DNA of 64,000 nt from Oscarella lobularis (lineage: Eukaryota; Porifera; Homoscleromorpha; Homosclerophorida; Oscarellidae): positions 2,416,122-2,480,121 of the forward strand of contig NC_089189.1 of NCBI RefSeq assembly GCF_947507565.1, read 5' to 3'. A program made the position numbers and the translations under genes. The notes under the pieces were generated by a model. It was not told where the DNA came from. It worked only from the letters and a program-made list of their open reading frames with translations, and ran no database searches. Positions 49,651-60,644 of this stretch are shown one piece after another (the stretch's first letter is position 1; each line of letters opens with the position of its first letter).

Positions 49651-52061
49651 TTGCCGGAATATATACACCGCTTGCCGGAATATATACACCGCCTGCCGGA
49701 ATATATACACCGCCTGCCGGCGGAGTACGTACACCGCTTGCCGGAATACATACACCGCCTGCCGGAATATATACACCGCTTGCCGGCGGAGTACGTACAC
49801 GCCTGCCGGTATATATACACCGCCTTCCGGCGGAGTACGTACACTGCCTTCCGGAATATATACACCGCTTTCCGGAATATATACACCGCCTGCCGGCGGT
49901 GTACGTACACCGTCTGCCGGAATATATACACCGCTTGCCGCCGGAGTACGTACACGCCTGCCGGAATATATACACCGCTTGCCGGCGGAGTACGTACACG
50001 CCTGCCGGAATATATACACCGCTTGCCGGCGGAGTACGTACACGCCTGCCGGAATATATACACCGCCTGCCGGAATATATACACCGCCTGCCGGCGGAGT
50101 ACGTACACCGCTTGCCGGAATATATACACCGCCTGCCGGAATATATACACCGCCTGCCGGAATATATACACCGCCTGCCGGCGGAGTACGTACACCGCTT
50201 GCCGGAATATATATACACCGCCTGCCGGAATATATACACCGCCTGCTGGCAGAGTACGCACACGCCTGCAGGAATATATACACCGCCTGCCGGCGGAGTA
50301 CGTACACGCCTGCCGGAATATATACACCGCCTGTCGGCAAAGTACGTACACTGCCTTCCGGAATATATACAACGCTTGCCGGAATATATACACCGCCTCC
50401 GGCGGAGTACGTACACGCCTGCCGGTATATATACACCGCCTTCCGGCGGAGTACGAACACTCCCTTCCGGAATATATACACCGCTTTCCGGAATATATAC
50501 ACCGCCTGCCGGCGGTGTACGTACACCGCCTGCCGGAATATATACACCACCTGCCGGAATATATACACCGCTTGCCGCCGGAGTACGTACACGCCTGCCG
50601 CAATATATACGCCGCTTGCCGCCGGAGTACGTACACGCCTGCCGGAATATATACTCCGCTTGCCGGCGGAGTACGTACACGCCTGCCGGTATATATACAC
50701 CGCCTGCCGGCGGTGTACGTACACCGCTTGCCGGAATATATACACCGCCTGCCGGAATATATACACCGCCTGCAGGCGGAGTACGTACACGCCTGCCGGA
50801 ATATATACACCGCTTGCCGGCGGAGTACGTACACGCCTGCCGGTATATATACACCGCCTGCCGGCGGAGTACGTACACCGCTTGCCGGAATATATACACC
50901 GCCTGCCGGAATATATACACCGCCTGCCGGAATATATATATACACCGCCTGCCGGCGGAGTACGTACACCGCTTGCCGGAATATATATACACCGCCTGCT
51001 GGTGGAGTACGTTCACCGCCTGCCGGAATATCTACACCGCCTGCCGGAATATATACACCGCCTACTGGCGGAGTTGGTACACTGCCTGCCAGAATATATA
51101 CCCCGCCTGCCAAAATATCTACACCGCCTGCCAGAATATCTACACCGCCTGCTGGCGGAGTACGTGCACCACTTGACGGAATATATGCACCGCCTGCTGG
51201 CGTAGTACGTACAGCGCTCTCCGGAAAATATACACCACCTGCTGGCTGAGTACTTACACCGCCTGCCGGAATATATACACCGCCTCTGGCGGAGTACGTA
51301 CACCGCCTGCCGGAATATATACACCGCCTGCCGGAATACGCCGCCTGCCAGAATATCTACACCGCCTGCTGGCGGAGTACGTACACCGCCCGCCAGAATA
51401 TCTACACCGCCTGCCGGAATACATACACCGCCTGCTGGCGGAGTACGTACACCGCTTTCCGGAATATATACACCGCCTGCTGGCGGAGTAGGTACACCGC
51501 CTGCCGGAATATATACACCGCCTGCTGGCGGAGTACTTACACCGCCTGCCAGAATATATACACCGCCTGCCGGAATATATACACCGCATGCTGGCTTAGT
51601 ACGTACACCGCCTGCAAGAATATCTACACCGCCTGCCGGAATATATACACCGCCTGCTTGCAGAGTACTTACACCGCCTGCCAGAATATCTACACCGCCT
51701 GCTGGCGGAGTACGTGCACCGCTTGACGGAATATGTACACCGCCTGCTGGCTGAGTAGTTACACCGCTTGCCGGAATATATACACCGCCTGCTGGCTGAG
51801 TACTTACACCGCTTGCCGGAATATATACACCGCCTGCTGGAGGAGTACGTACACCGCCTGCGAGAATATATACACCGCCTGCCAGAATATCTACACCGCC
51901 TGCTGGCGGAGTACGTACACTGCCTGCCAGAATATCTTCACCGCCTGCAGGAATATATACACCGCCTGCTGGCGGAGTACGTACACCGCCTGCCAGAATA
52001 TATACACCGCCTGCCGGAATAAATACACCGCCTGCCGGCGGAGTACGTACACTGCCTGCCA
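49651..52061. repeat. Satellite C2: main 21/23/24-bp array
   Basis: About 105-110 units. The palindromes GTACGTAC and GCCGGC and the alternating TATATA core recur throughout. The array is polar: left of about 51.0 kb most units have CTGCCGGCGGAG and CCGGAATATATAC, while to the right CTGCTGGCGGAG and CCAGAATATCTAC types dominate. A switch to the D repeat follows at CCAGAATTCATTC. Confidence 0.94.
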
Positions 52062-52824
52062 GAATTCATTCAAAATAAATTCTGCATTAATTCAGAATAA
52101 ATTTCGCATTTATTCTGCATTAAGTCAGAATTAATTCTGCATTTATTCAGAATAAATTCGGCATTAGTTCCGAATAAATTCTGCATTAATTCAGAATTAA
52201 TTCTGCATTTATTCAGAATAAATTCGGCATTAGTTCCGAATAAATTCTGCATTAATTCAGAATAAATTCTGCTTTTATTCAGAATAAGTTCTGCATTAAT
52301 TCAGAATAAATTCTGCATTAATTCAGAATAAATTCTGTATTAATTCTGCATTAATTCAGAATTGATTCTGCATTTATTCAGAATTAATTTTGTATTAATT
52401 CAGAATAAATTCTGCATTAGTTCAGAATAAATTCTGCATTAATTCAGAATAAATTCTGAATTAATTCTGCATTAATTCAGAATAAATTCTGCATTAATTC
52501 AGAATAAATTCTGCATTAATTCAAAATAAATTCTAAATTAATTCAGAATAAATCCTGCATTAATTCAGAATAAATTCTGATTAAATTCTGAATTAATTCT
52601 GAATTAATGCAGAAATTATTCTAGATTAATGCAGAATAAATTCTGCATTAATTCAGAAAAAATTCTCCATTAATTCAGAATAAATTCTGCATTAATTCAG
52701 AATAAATTTTACATTTAATCGGAATAAATTCTTCATTAATTCAGAATAAATTCCGCATTTATTCTGCATTAATTCAGAATTAATTCTGCATTTATTCAGA
52801 ATTAATTCTGCATTTATTCAGAAT
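52062..52824. repeat. Satellite D1: 22-bp AT-rich palindromic array
   Basis: Tandem copies of a 22-bp monomer with AATTCTGCATTAATTCAG. Many monomers contain the perfect 14-bp palindrome CAGAATTAATTCTG. The last 250 bp (with TTATTCTAGATTAATGCAG) are a landmark repeated before each E array. Confidence 0.93.
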
Positions 52825-53295
52825 TTGTCTTGGGTACAATTTGTCCCCAGGACAAATTGTCCTGGGACAATTTGTCTTGGGACAGTTTGTCCTGGGACAA
52901 TTTGTCCTGGGACAATTTGTCCTGGGGACAATTTATCCTGGGGACAATTTGTCCTGGGGACAATTTGTCCTGGGACAATTTGTCCTGGGACAATTTGTCC
53001 CCAGGACAATTTGTCCTGGGGTCAATTTGTCCCCAGGACAAATTGTCCTGGCACAAATTGTCCTGGCACAATTTGTCCTCGGACAATTTGTCCTGGGGAC
53101 AATTTGTCCTGGAACAATTTGTCCTGGGACAATTTGTCCTGGGACAATTTGTCCTGGGGACAATTTGTCCTGGGACAATTTGTCCTGGGACAATTTGTCC
53201 TGGGACAATTTGTCCTGGGACAATTTTTCCCCAGGACAATTTTTCCTGGGGACAATTTGTTCCCAGGACAATTTGTCCTGGGGCAATTTTTCCTT
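52825..53295. repeat. Satellite E1: 15/16-bp GACAATTTGTCCTGGG array
   Basis: About 30 copies. The array starts with TTGTCTTGGGTACAATTTG and a few inverted monomers (CCCCAGGACAAATTG), and ends with degenerate GGGGCAATTTTTCCTTC. Start and end series are shared with E2. Each unit contains the dyad GGACAA-T-TTGTCC. Further inverted monomers occur at about 53.0-53.05 kb. Confidence 0.95.
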
Positions 53296-53925
53296 CTACC
53301 ATTCTTCCTTGAAATTCTAAGTTAATTCAGAATAAATTCTGCATTAATGCAGAATAAATTCCCGATTTATTCTGCATTAATTAAGAATTAATTCTGCATT
53401 TATTCAGAATTAATTCTGCAATAATTGAAAATAAATTCTGCATTATTTCAGAATAAATTCTGCATTAATCTAGAATAATTTCTGCATTAATTCAGAATAA
53501 ATTCTGCATTAATTCAGAATAAGTTCTGCATTAATTCAGAATAAATTCTGCATTAATTCAGAATAAATTCCGCATTTATTCAGAATAAATTCCGCATTTA
53601 TTCTGCATTAATTTAGAATTTATTTTGCATTTTATCAGAATAAAATCTGAATTAATTCAGAATTAATTCTGAATTAATGCAGAATTTATTCTCAATTAAT
53701 GCAGAATTTATTCTGAATTAATGCAGAATTTATTCTCAATTAATGCAGATTTTATTCTGAATTAATGCTGAATTTTATTCTGAATTAATGCAGAATAAAT
53801 TCTTCATTAATTCTTCATTAATTCTACATTAATTCAGTATAAATTCTGAATTAATTCAGAATTAATTCTGAATTAATTCAGAATAAATCCTGCATTAAGT
53901 CAGAATAAATTCTGTGTTTATTCAG
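53296..53925. repeat. Satellite D2: 22-bp array between E1 and F1
   Basis: The same 22-bp family. The final part changes to GAATTAATGCAGAATTTATT types in a fixed order that precedes every F module. Confidence 0.92.
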
Positions 53926-54283
53926 AGAATGTGAGATTCTTTCGCGATGTTTTAGCGCGCGTTACACTCGAAAAGCCCTGCTCGTCGTTCGTCTCAAGTG
54001 CATCGCTTAGCGAGCGAGTTTGAGGTTCTTGATCGACTTCTTGTCGTGTTCCGTCACTTTCTGAACGGTTATTGCTAAGTTTTTCGTCGTCATGGCGTTT
54101 CGGGGTGTACGAGCGATCTTTTAGAACGATCGCCGACGTATCGTCGACTCACGACGGAGCGCCTGTCGTTTTCTTCACCTTACATACGATCATGGATGCT
54201 TCATGGCAGCATAGCTCTCGTAAAGAATATAGAATGTTGAAAAGAAAGCTGAAGCACCTTGTCTACGTAAGTTCACGATCTTT
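53926..54283. other. Module F1: 358-bp CpG-rich non-satellite insert
   Basis: A complex, non-repetitive segment with roughly balanced base composition and many CpGs, embedded in very AT-rich D repeats. It contains short perfect stem candidates: TCGCT-T-AGCGA (54003-54013), GCGATC/GATCGC (54113-54133) and CGTCG/CGACG (54142-54156). An open frame of 74 codons on the plus strand (54072-54296) has TTG, not ATG, as its first codon and ends in D repeat. A splice-donor-like CGTAAGT lies near the right end. It could be a captured gene or exon fragment, a structured RNA, or just a single-copy passenger. I do not recognise it. Confidence 0.7.
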
Positions 54284-55215
54284 TATTCTGCATTAATTCA
54301 GAATTAATTCTGTATTTATTCAGAATTAATTCTGCATTAATTCAGAATAAATTCTGCATTAATTCAGAATAAATTCCGCATTTTTTCTGCATTAATTCAG
54401 AATTAATTCTGCATTTATTCAGAATAAATTCTGAATTAATTCTGCATTAATTCAGAATTAATTCTGCATTTATTCCGAATTAATTTTGCATTAATTCAGA
54501 ATAAATTCTGCATTAATTCAGAATAAATTCTGCTTTAATTCAGAATAACTTCTGCATTTATTCAGAATAAATACTGCATTAATTCAGAATAAATTCTGCA
54601 TTAATTCAGAATAAATTCTGCATTAATTCAGAATAACTTCTGCATTTATTCAGAATAAATTCTGCATTAATTCAGAATAAATTCTGCATTAATTCAGAAT
54701 TAATTCTGAATTAATTCAGAATAAATGCTACATTTATTCAGATTAAATTCTGCATTAATTCAGAATAAGTTCTGCATTAATTCAGAATAAATTCTGCATT
54801 AATTCAGAATAAGTTCTGCATTAATTCAGAATAAATTCTGCATTAATTCAGAATAAATTCCGCATTTATTCAGAATAAATTCCGCATTTATTCTGCATTA
54901 ATTTAGAATTTATTTTGCATTTTATCAGAATAAAATCTGAATTAATTCAGAATTAATTCTGAATTAATGCAGAATTTATTCTCAATTAATGCAGAATTTA
55001 TTCTGAATTAATGCAGAATTTATTCTCAATTAATGCAGATTTTATTCTGAATTAATGCTGAATTTTATTCTGAATTAATGCAGAATAAATTCTTCATTAA
55101 TTCTTCATTAATTCTACATTAATTCAGTATAAATTCTGAATTAATTCAGAATTAATTCTGAATTAATTCAGAATAAATCCTGCATTAAGTCAGAATAAAT
55201 TCTGTGTTTATTCAG
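54284..55215. repeat. Satellite D3: 22-bp array between F1 and F2
   Basis: Its right part is a near-exact repeat of the D2 section preceding F1. Its left part is repeated after F2. Together with F this makes a 1290-bp tandem duplication. Confidence 0.93.
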
Positions 55216-55573
55216 AGAATGTGAGATTCTTTCGCGATGTTTTAGCGCGCGTTACACTCGAAAAGCCCTGCTCGTCGTTCGTCTCAAGTGCATCGCTTAG
55301 CGAGCGAGTTTGAGGTTCTTGATCGACTTCTTGTCGTGTTCCGTCACTTTCTGAACGGTTATTGCTAAGTTTTTCGTCGTCATGGCGTTTCGGGGTGTAC
55401 GAGCGATCTTTTAGAACGATCGCCGACGTATCGTCGACTCACGACGGAGCGCCTGTCGTTTTCTTCACCTTACATACGATCATGGATGCTTCATGGCAGC
55501 ATAGCTCTCGTAAAGAATATAGAATGTTGAAAAGAAAGCTGAAGCACCTTGTCTACGTAAGTTCACGATCTTT
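55216..55573. other. Module F2: second copy of the 358-bp insert
   Basis: No difference from F1 was found on reading the two side by side, at an offset of exactly 1290 bp. Identity in the complex part and near-identity in the flanking D monomers point to a very recent duplication. Confidence 0.75.
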
Positions 55574-57674
55574 TATTCTGCATTAATTCAGAATTAATTC
55601 TGTATTTATTCAGAATTAATTCTGCATTAATTCAGAATAAATTCTGCATTAATTCAGAATAAATTCCGCATTTTTTCTGCATTAATTCAGAATTAATTCT
55701 GCATTTATTCAGAATAAATTCTGAATTAATTCTGCATGAATTCAGAATTAATTCTGCATTTATTCCGAATTAATTTTGCATTAATTCAGAATAAATTCTG
55801 CATTAATTCAGTATAAATTCTGCTTTAATTCAGAATAACTTCTGCACTTATTCAGAATAAATACTGCATTAATTCAGAATAAATTCTGCATTAATTCAGA
55901 ATAAATTCTGCATTAATTCAGAATAAATTCTGAATTAATTCTGCATTAATTCAGAATTAATTCTGCATTTATTCCGAATTAATTTTGCATTAATTCAGAA
56001 TAAATTCTGCATTAATTCAGAATAAATTCTGCTTTAATTCAGAATAACTTCTGCATTTATTCAGAGTAAATACTGCATTAATTCGGAATAAATTCTGCAT
56101 TAATTCAGAATAAATTCTGCATTAATTCAGAATAAATTCTGAATTAATTCTGCATTAATTCAGAATAAATTCTGCATTAATTCAGAATAACTTCTGCATT
56201 TATTCAGAATAAATTCTGCATTAATTCAGAATAAATTCTGAATTAATTCTGCATTAATTCAGAATTAATTCTGCATTTATTCAGAATTAATTTTGTTTTA
56301 ATTCAGAATAAATTCTGCATTAATTAAGAATAAATTCTGCATTAATTCAGAATAAATTCTGAATTAATTCTGCATTAATTCAGAATAAATTCTGCTTTAA
56401 TTCAGAATAAATTCTGCATTTATTCAGAATAAATTCTGCATTAATTCAGAATCAGTTCTGCATTAATTCAGAATAAATTCTGCATTAATTCAGAATAAAT
56501 TCTGCGTTTATTCAGAATAAATAGTTCCGAATAAATTCTGCATTAATTCAGAATTAATTCTGTATTTATTCAGAATTAATTCTGTTTTAATTCAGAATAA
56601 ATTGTGCATTAATTCAGAATAAATTCCGCATTTTTTCTGCATTAATTCAGAATTAATTCTGCATTTATTCAGAATAAATTCTGAATTAATTTAGCATGAA
56701 TTCAGAATTAATTCTGCATTTATTCAGAATTAATTTTGCATTAATTCAGAATAAATTCTGCATTAATTCAGAATAAATTCTGCTTTAATTCAGAATAATT
56801 TCTGCATTTATTCAGAATAAATACTGCATTAATTCAGAATAAATTCTGCATTAATTCAGAATAAATTCTGAATTCATTCAAAATAAATTCTGCATTAATT
56901 CAGAATAAATTTCGCATTTATTCTGCATTAATTCAGAATTAATTCTGCATTTATTCAGAATAAATTCTGCATTAATTCAGAATAAATTCTGCATTAATTC
57001 AGAATAAATTCTGCATTTATTCAGAATAAATTCGGCATTAGTTCCGAATAAATTCTGCATTAATTCAGAATAAATTCTGCTTTTATTCAGAATAAGTTCT
57101 GCATTAATTCAGAATAAATTCTGCATTAATTCAGAATAAATTCTGAATTAATTCTGCATTAATTCAGAATTGATTTTGCATTTATTCAGAATAAATTCTG
57201 CATTAATTCAGAATAAATTCTGCATTAGTTCAGAATAAATTCTGCATTAATTGAGAATAAATTCTGAATTAATTCTGCATTAATTCAGAATAAATTCTGC
57301 ATTAATTCAGAATACCTTCTGCATTTATTCAGAATAAATTCTGCATTAATTCAGAATAAATTCTGCAATAATTCAGAATAAATTCTAAATTAATTCAGAA
57401 TAAATTCTGCATTAATTCAGAATAAATTCTGAATAATTCTGAATTAATTCTGCATTAATGCAGAAATTATTCTAGATTAATGCAGAATAAATTCTGCATT
57501 AATTCAGAAAAAATTCTCCATTAATTCAGAATAAATTCTGCATTAATTCAGAATAAATTTTACATTTATTCGGAATACATTCTTCATTAATTCAGAATAA
57601 ATTCGGCATTTCTTCTGCATTAATTCAAAATTAATTCTGCATTTATACACAATTAATTCTGCATTTATTCAGAA
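55574..57674. repeat. Satellite D4: longest 22-bp array (2.1 kb)
   Basis: About 95 monomers. Internal duplications are visible (the GCTTTAATTCAGAATAACTTC series recurs). Ends with the TTATTCTAGATTAATGCAG landmark before E2. Confidence 0.93.
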
Positions 57675-58410
57675 TTTGTCTTGGGTACAATTTGTCCCCA
57701 GGACAAATTGTCCTGGGACAATTTGTCTTCGGACAATTTGTCCTGGGACAATTTGTCCTTGGGACAATTTGTCCTGGGGACAATTTGTCCTGGGGACAAT
57801 TTGTCCTAGAACAATTTGTCCTGGGACAATTTGTCCTGGGACAATTTTTCCTGGGACAATTTGTCCTGGGACAATTTGTCCTGGGGACAATTTGTCTTGG
57901 GGACAATTTGTCGTGGGGACAAATTGTCCTGGGGACAAATTGTCCTTCACAATTTGTCCTGGGAAAATTTGTCCTGGGACAATTTGTCCTGGGGACAATT
58001 TGTCTTGGGGACAATTTGTCTTGGGGACAATTTGTCCTGGGGACAATTTGTCCTGGAACAATTTGTCCTGGGACAATTTGTCCTGGGGACAATTTGTCCT
58101 GGGGACAATTTGTCCTGGGGACAATTTGTCCTGGGACAATTTGTCCTGGGACAATTTGTCCTGGGACAATTTGTCCTGGGGACAAATTGTCCTGGGGACA
58201 ATTTGTCGTGGGGACAATTTGTCCTGGGGACAAATTGTCCTTCACAATTTGTCCTAGGACAATTTGTCCTGGGACAATTTGTCCTGGGAGAATTTGTCCT
58301 GGGACAATTTGTCCTTGGACAATTTGTCCCCAGGACAATTTTTCCCGGGGACAATTTGTTCCCAGGACAATTTGTCCTGGGGCAATTTTTCCTTCTACAA
58401 TTGTTCCTTG
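57675..58410. repeat. Satellite E2: 15/16-bp array
   Basis: About 47 copies. Same start series as E1 and E3 and same degenerate end as E1. Contains CTTCACAATTTGTCC breaks at about 57.95 and 58.24 kb that mark a block of some 290 bp repeated within the array. Confidence 0.95.
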
Positions 58411-59046
58411 AAATTCTCAGTTAATTCAGAATAAATTCTGCATTAATGCAGAATAAATTCCCGATTTATTCTGCATTAATTAAGAATTAATTCTGCATTT
58501 ATTCAGAATTAATTCTGCAATAATTGAAAATAAATTCTGCATTATTTCGGAATAAATTCTGCATTAATCTAGAATAATTTCAGAATAAATTCTGAATTAA
58601 TTGAGAATAAATTTCGCATTTATTCTGCAATAATTGAGAATAAATTCTGCATTAATTCAGAATAAATTTTGCATTTATTCAGAATAAATTCCGCATTTAT
58701 TCTGCATTAATTTACAATTTATTTTGCATTTCATCAGAATTAATTCTGCAATAATTCAGAATAAAATCTGAATTAATTCAGAATTAATTCTGAATTAATG
58801 CAGAATTTATTCTCAATTAATGCAGAATTTATTCTGAATTAATGCAGAATTTATTCTCAATTAATGCAGATTTTATTCTGAATTAATGCTGAATTTTATT
58901 CTGAATTAATGCAGAATAAATTCTTCATTAATTCTTCATTAATTCTACATTAATTCAGTATAAATTCTGAATTAATTCAGAATAAATTCTGAATTAATTC
59001 AGAATAAATCCTGCATTAAGTCAGAATAAATTCTGTGTTTATTCAG
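58411..59046. repeat. Satellite D5: 22-bp array between E2 and F3
   Basis: Counterpart of D2, with the same ordered GAATTAATGCAGAATTTATT series leading into module F. Confidence 0.92.
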
Positions 59047-59404
59047 AGAATGTGAGATTTTTTCGCGATGTTTTAGCGCGCGTTGCACTCGAAAAGCCCT
59101 GCTCGTCGTTCGTCTCAAGTGCATCGCTTAGCGAGCGAGTTTGAGGTTCTTGATCGACTTCTTGTCGTGTTCCGTCACTTTCTGAACGGTTATTGCTAAG
59201 TTTTTCGTCGTCATGGCGTTTCGGGGTGTACGAGCGATCTTTTAGAACGATCGCCGACGTATCGTCGACTCACGACGGAGCGCCTGTCGTTTTCTTCACC
59301 TTACATACGATCATGGATGCTTCATGGCAGCATAGCTCTCGTAAAGAATATAGAATGTTGAAAAGAAAGCTGAAGCACCTTGTCTACGTAAGTTCACGAT
59401 CTTT
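59047..59404. other. Module F3: third copy of the 358-bp insert
   Basis: Same extent as F1 and F2, with two substitutions seen near the left end: GAGATTTTTTCGCG for GAGATTCTTTCGCG, and GCGTTGCACTCG for GCGTTACACTCG. The rest, including the stems and the CGTAAGT site, is unchanged. Confidence 0.75.
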
Positions 59405-60644
59405 TATTCTGCATTAATTCAGAATTAATTCTGTATTTATTCAGAATTAATTCTGCATTAATTCAGAATAAATTCTGCATTAATTCAGAATAAATTCCGC
59501 ATTTTTTCTGCATTAATTCAGAATTAATTCTGCATTTATTCAGAATAAATTCTGAATTAATTCTGCATGAATTCAGAATTAATTCTGCATTTATTCCGAA
59601 TTAATTTTGCATTAATTCAGAATAAATTCTGCATTAATTCAGAATAAATTCTGCTTTAATTCAGAATAACTTCTGCATTTATTCAGAATAAATACTGCAT
59701 TAATTCAGAATAAATTCTGCATTAATTCAGAATAAATTCTGAATTCATTCAAAATAAATTCTGCATTAATTCAGAATAAATTTCGCATTTATTCTGCATT
59801 AATTCAGAATTAATTCTGCATTTATTCAGAATAAATTCTGCATTAATTCAGAATAAATTCTGCATTAATTCAGAATTAATTCTGAATTAATTCAGAATAA
59901 ATGCTACATTTATTCAGAATAAATTCTGCATTAATTCAGAATAAATTCTGCATTAATTCAGAATAAATTCTGCATTAATTCAGAATAAATTCTGCATTTA
60001 GTCAGAATAAATTCGGGATTAGTTCCGAATAAATTCTGCATTAATTCAGAATAAATTCTGCTTTTATTCAGAATAAGTTCTGCATTATTTCAGAATAAAT
60101 TCTGCATTAATTCAGAATAAATTCTGAATTAATTCTGCATTAATTCAGAATTGATTCTGCATTTATTCAGAATAAATTCTGCATTAATTCAGAATAAATT
60201 CTGCATTAGTTCAGAATAAATTCTGCATTAATTCAGAATAAATTCTGAATTAATTCTGCATTAATTCAGAATAAATTCTGCATTAATTCAGAATACCTTC
60301 TGCATTTATTCAGAATAAATTCTGCATTAATTCAGAATAAATTCTGCAATAATTCAGAATAAATTCTAGATTAATTCAGAATAAATTCTGCATTAATTCT
60401 GAATAATTCTGAATTAATTCTGCATTTATGCAGAAATTATTCTAGATTAATGCAGAATAAATTCTGCATTAATTCAGAAAAAATTCTCCATTAATTCAGA
60501 ATAAATTCTGCATTAATTCAGAATAAATTTTACATTTATTCGGAATAAATTCTTCATTAATTCAGAATATATTCGGCATTTCTTCTGCATTAATTCAAAA
60601 TTAATTCTGCATTTATTCAGAATTAATTCTGCATTTATTCAGAA
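59405..60644. repeat. Satellite D6: 22-bp array before E3
   Basis: About 56 monomers. Runs from the F3 right flank to the TTATTCTAGATTAATGCAG landmark in the same order as the right part of D4, so composite unit 3 begins inside it. Confidence 0.93.

Noticed and set aside
48384-51113. Very long open frames over the C2/C1 repeats on both strands (up to 909 codons on the minus strand, 863 and 428 in overlapping frames; 628 and 571 on the plus strand), giving silk- or collagen-like repeats such as AGGVYIPAGG
   Set aside because: Long frames are open on both strands because the repeat lacks stop codons, and 23-bp units shift the frame repeatedly, so no single frame is preserved. One frame ends inside A satellite, with no promoter or start signal. 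Openness is explained by base composition of the unit.
53926-54283. tRNA or Pol III promoter (A and B boxes) in module F
   Set aside because: GAGGTTCTTGATCGAC is only a poor likeness of a B box, no A box at the right distance and no cloverleaf were found.
54072-59417. 74-codon frame in each F module as a conserved protein gene
   Set aside because: It starts with TTG, the only internal ATGs come late, and it ends within D satellite. Identity among copies is explained by recent duplication, so it is no evidence of selection. Kept only as a possible exon fragment.
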